Shown here piece after piece: positions 33,683-41,993 of a stretch of DNA of 64,000 nt. Position 1 is the stretch's first letter. Each line of letters starts with the position of its first letter. Both the position numbers and the translations under genes were made by a program. This DNA is from Blautia obeum ATCC 29174 (GTDB taxonomy: Bacteria; Bacillota; Clostridia; Lachnospirales; Lachnospiraceae): positions 1,613,001-1,677,000 of the forward strand of contig NZ_CP102265.1 in NCBI RefSeq assembly GCF_025147765.1, written 5' to 3'. The notes beneath the pieces were generated by a model, which was not told the DNA's origin, searched no databases, and saw only the letters and a list, made by a program, of their open reading frames with translations.

Positions 33683-33719
33683 TTACGTAAATCCTTAAAC
33701 ATGAGTACTGGGTATCAAA

Positions 33720-33743
33720 AATCCCCGCATTTTAACGGGGATT
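33720..33743 (+). terminator. Terminator-like hairpin
   Basis: AATCCCCG (33720-33727) pairs perfectly with CGGGGATT (33736-33743) around an 8-nt loop; no T tract follows. Confidence 0.45.
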
Positions 33744-33988
33744 GAGCATATTTTACAGAATAGATATGCACATTGAAAAATCAAGTTTTTTTGTATCGGC
33801 TTGGACATTCTTTCTGGATTCTGGGCGACCATGGAAGAAGATCATCAATAAACCTGAGATCTTTGTCATCCATATGCTGAGGGATATAATGCCGTGTGGA
33901 CAAACTGAACTTCAGGAGTTCACACGGTATATTTTGAGGGCTGCTATATAGTTTATAACGAAAATAAAAGAAACGGAGTGAAGGGAAG

Positions 33989-34372
33989 ATGAACTTATTA
34001 AAAATACATCATATTGCAATTATCGTATCTGACTACAAAGTTGCTAAGGATTTCTATGTGAACAAGCTGGGCTTCTCTGTCATCAGAGAAAACTACCGCC
34101 CAGAGCGTAAGGATTGGAAGCTGGATCTTCGTGTCAATGAATATACAGAACTGGAGATTTTCGCTGAGGAAAATCCTCCGAAGCGTGTGAACTATCCAGA
34201 AGCCTGTGGTCTACGCCATCTTGCGTTCTGCGTAGACAGTGTGGAACAGACAGTGAAAGAGCTGAGGGAATTAGGCATAGAATGTGAGCCGATTCGGGTT
34301 GATGATTATACCGGCAAGAAGATGACTTTCTTTCATGACCCGGACGGATTGCCGTTGGAGTTGCATGAGTAA
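33989..34372 (+). CDS. VOC-family (glyoxalase-like) protein
   Basis: 127 residues, a single vicinal-oxygen-chelate domain. It starts with IHHIAIIVSDYKVAKDFYVN; candidate metal ligands are the early His, the Glu of TELEIFA, the His of CGLRHLAFCVD and the Glu of LPLELHE, as in YaeR/GloA2-type proteins. Small-molecule lyase or detoxification activity is likely but the substrate is unknown. The RBS is GGAGTGAAGGGAAG. It is intact within an otherwise decayed region. Confidence 0.88.
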   Translation: MNLLKIHHIAIIVSDYKVAKDFYVNKLGFSVIRENYRPERKDWKLDLRVNEYTELEIFAEENPPKRVNYPEACGLRHLAFCVDSVEQTVKELRELGIECEPIRVDDYTGKKMTFFHDPDGLPLELHE

Positions 34373-34436
34373 AAAGGTGGACAAAATGATATTTTGCAAG
34401 GCCGAAAAAGAGGATTTTAATAGAGTCAATGGTAAG

Positions 34437-34517
34437 GTATATGAAGAGTTTTGAACATGATCAGTTGATGTATGAAGAAGGGCGCCTGGCAGAAATAGAA
34501 AATACAGAACGGGAAAA
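34437..34517 (+). pseudogene. Fragment of Rpn-family gene 3' region
   Basis: Positions 34437-34474 are identical over 38 nt to 33441-33478 inside the Rpn-family gene. After a 36-nt deletion relative to that copy, 34480-34517 again matches its 33520-33557 region with a few substitutions. The remaining sequence cannot encode a nuclease. Confidence 0.85.
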
Positions 34518-34609
34518 CTCGCTTTACGTAAAAATGGTTTCATGATATCATTATTTTTATAAATGATGGTTACGTGGAACTTTTTTTCTTGGCTTGTGGA
34601 GGTGCTGGA

Positions 34610-35734
34610 ATGACGGGAAAGAAAAAACTGCCAATAGGAATAGATATTTTTGAAAAAATGGACAGGGAAGAATTCTATTATGTGGATAAAACTGGGATGA
34701 TCGAAGATCTGATACAGAACAGGAGTGAAGTGAATCTTTTTACCCGTCCGAGGCGTTTTGGTAAATCCTTAAATATGAGTATGATGAAGGCTTTTTTTGA
34801 AATTGGCGCTAGTCCTGCATTGTTCAAAGGCTTGAAGATTTCGGAGAGGAAAGAACTTTGTGAGAAATATATGGGACAGTTCCCAGTGATTTCTATCAGT
34901 TTAAAGAGTGTGGAAGGACTGGATTTTGAAGCAGCGAAAAAAGCCTTGAAGGATATTTTGGGCGAAGAGGCTGGCAGATTTTATTTCCTTACACAAAGCA
35001 GTAAGCTTACAAATGAAGAAATAGAATCTTATAAAGCACTGCTCAGGGTTGGTGAAACAGGAGATTTTCTGATGTCTGATACGGCAATGGAGAAAGCTCT
35101 TCTGAGATTATCATTGTTGCTTCATAAACATTATGACAAGCAGGTTATTCTTCTGATTGATGAATACGATGTGCCTCTGGATAAGGCATTTCAGTATGGA
35201 TATTATGATGAGATGGTGTCTTTGCTCAGAAATATGTTTGGTAATGCATTAAAGACGAATCCGAATCTGTATTTTGCTGTGCTGACAGGATGTCTGAGAA
35301 TTTCGAAGGAAAGTATCTTTACTGGTCTTAATAATCTGAAAGTGCTGACGCTTACGGATGTGAGATTTGATGAATATTTTGGATTTACGGATACAGAAGT
35401 AAAAGGCATGCTGGAATACTATGGATTATCTGGACATTATGCAGAAGTGAAGGAATGGTATGACGGATATCGCTTTGGAAATGTGGAAGTGTATTGTCCG
35501 TGGGATGTGATCAATTACTGTGATCTTTTAAGAGCAGATCCGAATGCGCTGCCACAGGATTACTGGTCTAACACAAGTGGAAATGCAATGGTGCGCAGAT
35601 TTATTGATAAGGCGGATACTCAGACTCGTGATGAGATTGAGCGGCTGATCGCCGGCGATGAGATCTTGAAGGAAATTCATCAGGAATTGACATATAATGA
35701 ACTGGACAGCAGCATCGAAGTGATGTTGGGTTGA
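34610..35734 (+). CDS. AAA-ATPase-like protein, truncated (lacks C-terminal nuclease domain)
   Basis: 374 residues from ATG 34610 (RBS GGAGGTG). The family N-terminus LPIGIDIFEKMDREEFYYVD and the Walker A-like FTRPRRFGKSLNMSMMKAF are present, with Walker B VILLIDEYDVPLD. Family members (AAA-ATPase_like plus PDDEXK_9) are usually 500-600 residues with a C-terminal PD-(D/E)XK domain. This one stops after ELDSSIEVMLG, where the nuclease part would begin. It is joined by TGATG to an XRE regulator, which suggests a deletion fusion. Such proteins are multicopy in gut Clostridia and have no established function. Confidence 0.8.
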   Translation: MTGKKKLPIGIDIFEKMDREEFYYVDKTGMIEDLIQNRSEVNLFTRPRRFGKSLNMSMMKAFFEIGASPALFKGLKISERKELCEKYMGQFPVISISLKSVEGLDFEAAKKALKDILGEEAGRFYFLTQSSKLTNEEIESYKALLRVGETGDFLMSDTAMEKALLRLSLLLHKHYDKQVILLIDEYDVPLDKAFQYGYYDEMVSLLRNMFGNALKTNPNLYFAVLTGCLRISKESIFTGLNNLKVLTLTDVRFDEYFGFTDTEVKGMLEYYGLSGHYAEVKEWYDGYRFGNVEVYCPWDVINYCDLLRADPNALPQDYWSNTSGNAMVRRFIDKADTQTRDEIERLIAGDEILKEIHQELTYNELDSSIEVMLG

Positions 35735-36062
35735 TGGAGAAACAAATGATTACAAAGGTAAATTTTGGTAAGAGAATAAGTGATTTACGAATCGGGGGGG
35801 GCAAAACTCAGCTCGTGAAATGAGCCTTGCGCTGGGACAGAACCCGAGTTATATTAATCGGATTGAAAATGGCAAAGCACTGCCATCGATGCAGGGATTT
35901 TTCAGTATCTGTGAGTATCTGCAGATCACACCGGGTGATTTTTTTAATGAGGATTCAGAAGCTCCGCGGGAAGTGCGGGAGTTGATGGAGAAGATTGAGA
36001 AGCTTACACCTGAACAGAGGACTCTGATCAGACAGGTAGTTGAGCAGTTTTTGGGAGAATAA
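35734..36062 (+). pseudogene. XRE-family HTH regulator, frameshifted at a G8 tract
   Basis: From ATG 35734 (or 35746) the frame reads a typical start (VNFGKRISDLRI), then meets G8 at 35794-35801 and stops at 35819-35821. The other frame carries the rest of the HTH (AREMSLALGQNPSYINRIEN) and a C-terminal segment to 36062. One extra G restores a continuous protein of about 109 residues. It is either a phase-variable regulator caught in the off state or a pseudogene. A truncated protein from ATG 35820 would lack the first HTH helix. Confidence 0.85.
35794..35801. repeat. G8 homopolymer inside XRE regulator
   Basis: Eight G in the context ATC-G8-CAAAAC. Adding one or removing two G joins the two halves of the reading frame. 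Confidence 0.9.
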
Positions 36063-36066
36063 TTCC

Positions 36067-36113
36067 ATAAAAGATAAGCAGGAGACCTTTACGGCCGCCT
36101 GCTTATCTTTTAT
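36067..36113. terminator. Strong bidirectional terminator
   Basis: A 16-bp perfect stem: 36067-36082 (ATAAAAGATAAGCAGG) with 36098-36113, with A and T runs at both ends. It serves the XRE gene (+) and the FliB-like gene (-), whose stop codon lies in the stem. Confidence 0.92.
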
Positions 36114-37303
36114 ATTGTGAGTAAATTTCTGAAATCAAACACATCTTCTTCATCCATCAGGCGTTCCATTTCATTGAGATTCGGATCGGAGTGTTCAAGT
36201 TCTCTTGAGAATCGATAGCAGATGGAAATCATATCTTCAAAGGTAAAATGGCGACCATTTTTTAACCAGGTTCCTACGGCAAGTTCGTGGATCATGAAGG
36301 TGCAGATGACAGCCATTTTGGCTTTGGCAAATATCTGATCATCATAAATGGCTCCACAGAAGTAGGTGTAGATCCAGTAGAGGAGAAGCTGTTCTTCGTG
36401 AATGGCCCAGTCGGAATAATCGTGTGCGAAGGCGGCATAAATTTCTGTGAGTTCCGTATCATTTTGGCAGGAGCCATAGAGTGGAACGAGCGTTTTCCGA
36501 AGATATGTATGCCAGCCTGGGCGAAGAACCTCCATCTGTGGGATAACTGTGCGCCAGATCTGTTTGCATAGAGCAAGCAGGGAGACTGTATCAGAGGTAG
36601 AATCTTTGCAGGGCTGTTCAGAAGATACCGGACGATCGTTATTCCATTTCTGGATCTTATTCAGAAATTTCTCGCTATATCCGGATTTTTGATGCCGACC
36701 GCAGATATCTTCCCACTGGAACAGCTCATTTTTGTCCAGACTGAGCTGGAAATCATGCGCACATGCCAGAAGTTTCTGACGACGCAATCTGACCGGTATG
36801 GAGCGATCCTGAATCACGGAGAAAAGATAATCTCTAGTGTCCATCAAAGCGGTAAAAAGAAAATAATCGAAGTCATCGAAAGTTTCTTCCGGTGCTGCGA
36901 CTTCTCTGGTGAAGAATGTGATTTTTTCTTTGTGGGACAAAAAAATTCTCGCGGCTTCCGGGCAGGAGAGGGACAGGGAGTATTCACGTAGCCCTTCAAA
37001 TTCTTCAATGTGACGTGGATATTTTTGGCAGGTGTCGCATAACATATCTTTACCGGCTTCACTGTAGATATCGCAGAGATTGTCTTCATTCAGAAATGCA
37101 CAGCGTTTGTCATACTGACAGAAAGAATGTTCTTTCCAGTCGATGTCATTGTGAAGTCTGTTTCGAAAAGGACCTTTGAATCTACGGTATTTCTGGAGGC
37201 TTTTTTCATCGATCATGATCTGCCATCCGGCACAGCAGGTATCGGGACAGGCACCTGCGATACAGGAAAATTCTTTATAAAAAGTAGGTTTTGTTATCTG
37301 CAT
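36110..37303 (-). CDS. FliB-like flagellin lysine-N-methylase family protein
   Basis: 397 residues. The Cys-rich N-terminus CIAGACPDTCCAGW followed by FCQYDKRCAFL, CDIYSE and LCDTCQKYPR matches the FliB family, which methylates flagellin lysines in Salmonella and probably carries an Fe-S cluster. The C-terminal two thirds are helical and unremarkable. No flagellar gene lies in the window, so its substrate here is unknown. It is transcribed away from the antiporter gene. The RBS is AAGGAGAAC. Confidence 0.85.
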   Translation of the reverse strand: MQITKPTFYKEFSCIAGACPDTCCAGWQIMIDEKSLQKYRRFKGPFRNRLHNDIDWKEHSFCQYDKRCAFLNEDNLCDIYSEAGKDMLCDTCQKYPRHIEEFEGLREYSLSLSCPEAARIFLSHKEKITFFTREVAAPEETFDDFDYFLFTALMDTRDYLFSVIQDRSIPVRLRRQKLLACAHDFQLSLDKNELFQWEDICGRHQKSGYSEKFLNKIQKWNNDRPVSSEQPCKDSTSDTVSLLALCKQIWRTVIPQMEVLRPGWHTYLRKTLVPLYGSCQNDTELTEIYAAFAHDYSDWAIHEEQLLLYWIYTYFCGAIYDDQIFAKAKMAVICTFMIHELAVGTWLKNGRHFTFEDMISICYRFSRELEHSDPNLNEMERLMDEEDVFDFRNLLTI

Positions 37304-37389
37304 GTCTTGTTCTCCTTAACTTTATGTGCGATAATGTTCAGCAAAAGTATAACATTTTGTAGTGTAAACTACAATGAAAGGAGCCATTC

Positions 37390-38400
37390 ATGGAGCAATA
37401 TATAAATAATGCACCGTTTGCATTGGTAATCATGTTTTTGATTATAGGTTTTGTGTTCCTGATCAAAGGAGCAGATTTTTTTGTTGAGGGAAGTTCCAGC
37501 ATTGCAAAGAAGCTGAAAGTTCCTTCAATCATCATCGGTCTAACGATCGTTGCAATGGGAACATCCCTTCCGGAAACTGCAGTCAGTGTGACTGCATCAT
37601 TGGTGCACAATAATGAACTTGCAGTCAGTAATGTAGTCGGATCTAATATTTTTAATCTGATGTTTGTGATCGGTGTTTGTGCGATAATGACACCGATCAT
37701 GGTGCAGAAGGATACGATCGTGAGGGATATTCCACTATCTGTTATCTGTGCGCTGCTTCTTCTGGGACTGGGATATCTTGCACTGGGAGATGTACACGGA
37801 ATGATATTGGGACATTTGGACGGAGCTGTTTTTCTGGGCGCATTTGCGGGATATATTTTCTATATGATCCGAACTGCAATGAAAGCAAGAACCGAAGGGA
37901 AAAAAGTCGAGATCGAAGCAGTTGAGGAGCTGGAAGATGGAGAACTGAAACTGTTGTCTTATCCAAAGAGTATTCTCTGCATTGTTGGTGGTGCAGTGGC
38001 AATTGCATTTGGTGGGGATATGACAGTTGATGCGGCAAGCAGGATCGCAATAGATCTGGGAATGAGCCAGACACTTGTGGGATTGACGATCGTTTCAATT
38101 GGAACGTCACTTCCTGAACTGGTTACTTCTGTGGTTGCGGCACGCAAAAATGAAGTTGATATGGCAGTGGGAAATGCAGTCGGTTCGAATATATTTAATA
38201 TTCTGATGGTCCTTGGTATTGCATCTGCTATCAGTCCGATGTCGCTGATCAGTGAAAATGTGATCGATATTCTGGTCCTTGTCGGCTTTTCTGTCGTAGT
38301 CTGGTTTTTTGCCAGAAGTGACAGGAAGATCACAAGAAACGAGGGTATTGCCATGGTGGCAATGTATCTGATCTACACGGCATATATTATTATGAGATGA
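37390..38400 (+). CDS. Ca2+/Na+ antiporter (CaCA family, YrbG-like)
   Basis: 336 residues, about ten membrane helices in two homologous halves. Each half has a family alpha repeat: GTSLPETAVSVTASL with GSNIFNLMFV, and GTSLPELVTSVVAA with GSNIFNILMV. The acidic residues of these repeats bind the exchanged cations. A cytoplasmic acidic loop separates the halves (about residues 155-195). It probably exports calcium against sodium or protons. It diverges from the FliB-like gene, and its start follows GAAAGGAG. Confidence 0.95.
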   Translation: MEQYINNAPFALVIMFLIIGFVFLIKGADFFVEGSSSIAKKLKVPSIIIGLTIVAMGTSLPETAVSVTASLVHNNELAVSNVVGSNIFNLMFVIGVCAIMTPIMVQKDTIVRDIPLSVICALLLLGLGYLALGDVHGMILGHLDGAVFLGAFAGYIFYMIRTAMKARTEGKKVEIEAVEELEDGELKLLSYPKSILCIVGGAVAIAFGGDMTVDAASRIAIDLGMSQTLVGLTIVSIGTSLPELVTSVVAARKNEVDMAVGNAVGSNIFNILMVLGIASAISPMSLISENVIDILVLVGFSVVVWFFARSDRKITRNEGIAMVAMYLIYTAYIIMR

Positions 38401-38441
38401 CTGCCATTCGATATGGTAATTGCAGGCATTTGCAGATAAAC

Positions 38442-38470
38442 TTGAACTCCTGCAGTTTTTGTGTTATGAT
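38442..38470 (+). promoter_or_regulatory. Promoter for glmS
   Basis: TTGAAC (-35), 17-nt spacer, TATGAT (-10, 38465-38470). The leader is about 85 nt. I see no match to the glmS ribozyme core in it. Confidence 0.7.
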
Positions 38471-38561
38471 AGATCAAAATTTGGCTTTTATAAAATTATG
38501 CTTATTTTTTACATTATAGTTTGCTTTATATAAAGTTAAGAAGAGAAGAGGAGAAATATTT

Positions 38562-40400
38562 ATGTGTGGAATAGTTGGTTTTACAGGATGCCATCAGGCA
38601 GCCCCGATCCTTCTGGATGGCCTTTCTAAGCTGGAATATCGTGGATATGATTCCGCGGGTATTGCGGTTCGTGATGGCGAAGGTGAGACAGAAGTCATCA
38701 AGGCGAAAGGACGTCTGAAGGTTTTATCCGAGAAGACAAATGACGGAGAATCTGTTCCGGGTACATGTGGTATCGGACATACCAGATGGGCAACTCACGG
38801 CGAACCATCTGAGAACAATGCACACCCACATGTAAGTGATGATGGAAATGTTGTTGCAGTTCATAACGGAATCATTGAGAACTATCAGGAGCTGAAGGAT
38901 AAACTTCTTCGCAAAGGTTATGCATTTTATTCTGAGACCGATACAGAAGTTGCTGTTAAACTGGTGGATTATTATTACAAGAAATACGAGGGAACACCGG
39001 TCGATGCGATCAATCATGCAATGGTCCGTATCCGTGGTTCTTATGCACTTGCAATCATGTTTAAAGATTATCCGGAAGAAATCTATGTAGCTCGTAAAGA
39101 CAGCCCGATGATTCTGGGTGTTTCTGATGGAGAGTCTTACGTTGCATCTGATGTTCCGGCTATTCTGAAATATACAAGAAATGTATATTATATCGGAAAC
39201 CTGGAGATGGCCCGCGTTCGTAAAGGTGAGATCACATTCTATAACCTGGATGGCGAAGAAATCCAGAAACAGATGAAAACAATCGAGTGGGATGCAGAAG
39301 CAGCAGAAAAAGCCGGTTTCGAGCATTTCATGATGAAAGAGATCCACGAGCAGCCGAAAGCAGTTCAGGACACTTTGAGTTCTGTTGTGAAAGACGGACA
39401 GATCGATCTTTCTGAAATCGGACTTACAGATGAAAATATTCAGGACATTGACCAGATTTATATTATCGCATGTGGTTCTGCATATCATGTGGGAATGGCT
39501 GCACAGTATGTATTTGAAGATATGGTTCGTGTTCCAGTTCGTGTTGAGCTGGCATCCGAATTCCGTTACAGAAATCCGATTTTGAATCCGAAAGCGCTGG
39601 CAATCATTATCAGCCAGTCCGGTGAGACTGCAGACAGTCTTGCAGCACTGCGTCTCTGCAAAGAAAACAACATCCGTACACTTGGCATTGTAAATGTGGT
39701 TGGTTCCTCTATTGCGCGTGAAGCAGACAATGTCTTCTATACACTTGCAGGTCCGGAGATCTCTGTTGCAACAACAAAAGCATACAGCACACAGCTGATT
39801 GCGTCCTATGCGCTGGCTATCCAGTTTGCAAAAGTAAAAGGTACGATTTCCGAGGAACAGTACGCGGCATATATTAAAGAACTTGAAACTCTGCCGGACA
39901 AGATTCAGAGGATCATTGATGACAAGGAGCGTATTCAGTGGTTCGCATCTAAACAGGCGAATGCAAAAGATGTATTCTTCATCGGTCGTGGCATTGATTA
40001 TGCAATCTGTCTGGAAGGCAGCTTGAAGATGAAAGAAATCAGTTACATTCATTCTGAGGCATATGCAGCAGGTGAGCTGAAACACGGAACTATCTCCTTG
40101 ATCGAAGACGGTACACTGGTGATCGGCGTTCTCACTCAGCCGGCTCTTTATGAAAAAACAGTCAGCAACATGGTAGAGTGCAAGAGCCGTGGCGCTTACC
40201 TGATGGGCCTGACTACATTTGGAAATTATAATATCGAAGATACTGCGGACTTCACTGTATATATGCCGAAGACAGATCCGCATTTTGCAACATCCCTTGC
40301 AGTCATTCCACTGCAGTTGCTGGGATACTATGTAAGTGTTGCCAAGGGTCTTGATGTAGATAAGCCGAGAAACCTTGCAAAGAGCGTAACGGTTGAATAA
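38562..40400 (+). CDS. glmS: Glutamine--fructose-6-phosphate aminotransferase (isomerising)
   Basis: 612 residues, full length. The N-terminal glutaminase domain begins MCGIVGFTG (nucleophile Cys2) with TRWATHGEP. Two SIS domains follow (CGSAYHVG, SQSGETADSLAAL), and the C-terminus is KPRNLAKSVTVE. It makes glucosamine-6-phosphate for peptidoglycan and the surface glycan encoded nearby. The leader apparently lacks the ribozyme that controls glmS in Bacillus, so regulation is probably different. The RBS is AGAGGAG. Confidence 0.98.
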   Translation: MCGIVGFTGCHQAAPILLDGLSKLEYRGYDSAGIAVRDGEGETEVIKAKGRLKVLSEKTNDGESVPGTCGIGHTRWATHGEPSENNAHPHVSDDGNVVAVHNGIIENYQELKDKLLRKGYAFYSETDTEVAVKLVDYYYKKYEGTPVDAINHAMVRIRGSYALAIMFKDYPEEIYVARKDSPMILGVSDGESYVASDVPAILKYTRNVYYIGNLEMARVRKGEITFYNLDGEEIQKQMKTIEWDAEAAEKAGFEHFMMKEIHEQPKAVQDTLSSVVKDGQIDLSEIGLTDENIQDIDQIYIIACGSAYHVGMAAQYVFEDMVRVPVRVELASEFRYRNPILNPKALAIIISQSGETADSLAALRLCKENNIRTLGIVNVVGSSIAREADNVFYTLAGPEISVATTKAYSTQLIASYALAIQFAKVKGTISEEQYAAYIKELETLPDKIQRIIDDKERIQWFASKQANAKDVFFIGRGIDYAICLEGSLKMKEISYIHSEAYAAGELKHGTISLIEDGTLVIGVLTQPALYEKTVSNMVECKSRGAYLMGLTTFGNYNIEDTADFTVYMPKTDPHFATSLAVIPLQLLGYYVSVAKGLDVDKPRNLAKSVTVE

Positions 40401-40449
40401 AGAAAATACACTATAATGGTGTGAGAAGTTGAATATGTAAATTAGGAAG

Positions 40450-40490
40450 CATCACCTGGATGGTCGCAGAGACTAACGGGTGGTGTTTTT
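40450..40490 (+). terminator. Possible terminator after glmS
   Basis: CATCACC near 40450 can pair with GGTGGTG at 40479-40485 (one mismatch), followed by TTTTT. It marks the left edge of the AT-rich accessory island. Confidence 0.5.
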
Positions 40491-40628
40491 GCATTTATGG
40501 AATAATATTTAAGGTTATTAAATATGAATATAAGTGAATTATAATAAATATAAATGGATAAAATAATACAAAATGTATTTCGTTTTCAAATCAATCATGG
40601 TATAGTAAGGGCAGGAGGGATTTTCAAC

Positions 40629-41993
40629 ATGAAAAACATATATTTGCTCAAGTATTCTGTTAAAGGTATAAAAACATTGGACGAGTTAGTTTCCTTATCT
40701 TTTTATAAAAAAATAATTCCTAAAAATCCAGATACACAGGAATATAATATAAAAGCGATTTATGGTATGAATGGTACGGGTAAATCTGCGATTGTATGCT
40801 CGGTTGAGATACTGAAAAATTTGCTTGTTAATGAAGAATATTTAACGAATCCATTAGTGCAGAAAAAACTGGGTGAACTGATCAATAAGAAAACAAATGA
40901 ATTGTTTATAGAGGCTGATTATCTATACAAATATGATAATGGACAATTACTTCAGTTCTACTATAATGTGATAGTATCCAGAACTGTTTCGGGTAAATAT
41001 GTTGTTTCATATGAGAAACTGACATCAAAAAATGCTACGTCAAAAAGTGAAAAAATGACAACAATTTTTGAAATTCAAAATGGAAAGATTGTTTATATTG
41101 AAAGAAAAGAGGAAGATAAAGAGTTCACTGAACTGCTCTTTAACAAAACTATGAACCTTTTGGAAAATTCTTCTATGGCGTGTTTGTTTATGAACAAGTT
41201 GTTTAGAAATATCGTGATAGAAGATAAAACAATCTATAAAAAAGAGCTTTTTTTCAAGTTGGTTTCTGTTGGGGTGTTTGGATTGAATCTTCATGCATAT
41301 ATGGATCAATATGATTATCATAAGGAATATTTGATAGAAAATCCGGAAAAATATTGTGAGTATGATATACAAACAAAGCAATTACAATATTTGATCATGA
41401 GTATAGATGGATTGTGTGATTTGAAAGGTTCAAAGAATTATGTATTAAAAAAAGCCTATAAACAATTTTCGAAAGCTGTAGGAGAGCTATATGAATTTTT
41501 GCACATATTTAAGTCTGACCTGAAAAATATAGAGATTGACAGGAAAGAAAACAAAGACTTTTGGTTATGTGATTTGATTATGGTTTATGATGATTACAAA
41601 GTGCATGCAGAATTTGAAAGTACGGGTATTAAAAAACTTATTCGTTTATTTACCTATCTGCAGAAGATGGTTCGCGGAGAAATTGTTTTCATTGATGAAT
41701 TCGATTCAAATCTGCATGATGTTTATTTGTGTGCGATTCTGGAATATCTGATGGAGCATGGTAAGGGACAGTTATGCTTTACAACACATAATGTTGGGCC
41801 AATGGATGTCCTGAGACGACGCAAAAAGTCTATTGATTTTTTATCTGAAAATCATAAAATATATCCATGGACAGCAAATGGAAATTATTCACCTGCAAAA
41901 CTGTACAGAAATGGAATGATTGAAGGATCTCCATTTAATGTGGATTCTATAGATTTTATTGGTGTATTTGATTCGGGTGAGGAGGATGAATAA
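40629..41993 (+). CDS. ABC/OLD-type ATPase, candidate defence protein (AbiL/RloA-like)
   Basis: 454 residues from ATG 40629 (GGCAGGAGGG upstream); a longer in-frame start at 40554 has no RBS. Walker A is YGMNGTGKSAI (near 50), the ABC signature-like segment is FESTGIKKLIRLF, Walker B is GEIVFIDEFDSNLHD and the switch His is in CFTTHN. This is the compact SMC/OLD-like ATPase layout found in two-gene systems with a TOPRIM-like partner such as AbiL or PARIS. The next gene starts on the last base of this stop codon (TAATG) and encodes such a partner. A defence role is inference. Confidence 0.8.
   Translation: MKNIYLLKYSVKGIKTLDELVSLSFYKKIIPKNPDTQEYNIKAIYGMNGTGKSAIVCSVEILKNLLVNEEYLTNPLVQKKLGELINKKTNELFIEADYLYKYDNGQLLQFYYNVIVSRTVSGKYVVSYEKLTSKNATSKSEKMTTIFEIQNGKIVYIERKEEDKEFTELLFNKTMNLLENSSMACLFMNKLFRNIVIEDKTIYKKELFFKLVSVGVFGLNLHAYMDQYDYHKEYLIENPEKYCEYDIQTKQLQYLIMSIDGLCDLKGSKNYVLKKAYKQFSKAVGELYEFLHIFKSDLKNIEIDRKENKDFWLCDLIMVYDDYKVHAEFESTGIKKLIRLFTYLQKMVRGEIVFIDEFDSNLHDVYLCAILEYLMEHGKGQLCFTTHNVGPMDVLRRRKKSIDFLSENHKIYPWTANGNYSPAKLYRNGMIEGSPFNVDSIDFIGVFDSGEEDE

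Larger units (their letters stand above)
33640..33988. other. 349-nt gap with hairpins and gene debris
   Basis: It holds the hairpin copy at 33661-33682, a 21-nt segment (33687-33707) matching at 20 positions the region 34761-34781 of the AAA-ATPase gene, an AATCCCCG/CGGGGATT hairpin (33720-33743), and a CCGTGTG/CACACGG hairpin near 33893-33926. The 69-codon open frame at 33742 has no RBS and no recognisable product, so I do not call it. Confidence 0.6.

Noticed and set aside
33742..33951. 69-codon frame between the Rpn-family and VOC genes
   Set aside because: No RBS, begins inside a hairpin arm, no recognisable product; probably debris.
38471..38561. glmS ribozyme
   Set aside because: The leader is short and AT-rich, and no segment matches the conserved ribozyme core or its pseudoknot pairing.
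38724..40283. 519-codon antisense frame opposite glmS
   Set aside because: Shadow of glmS; very high Cys/Phe/Asn content and no initiation signals.
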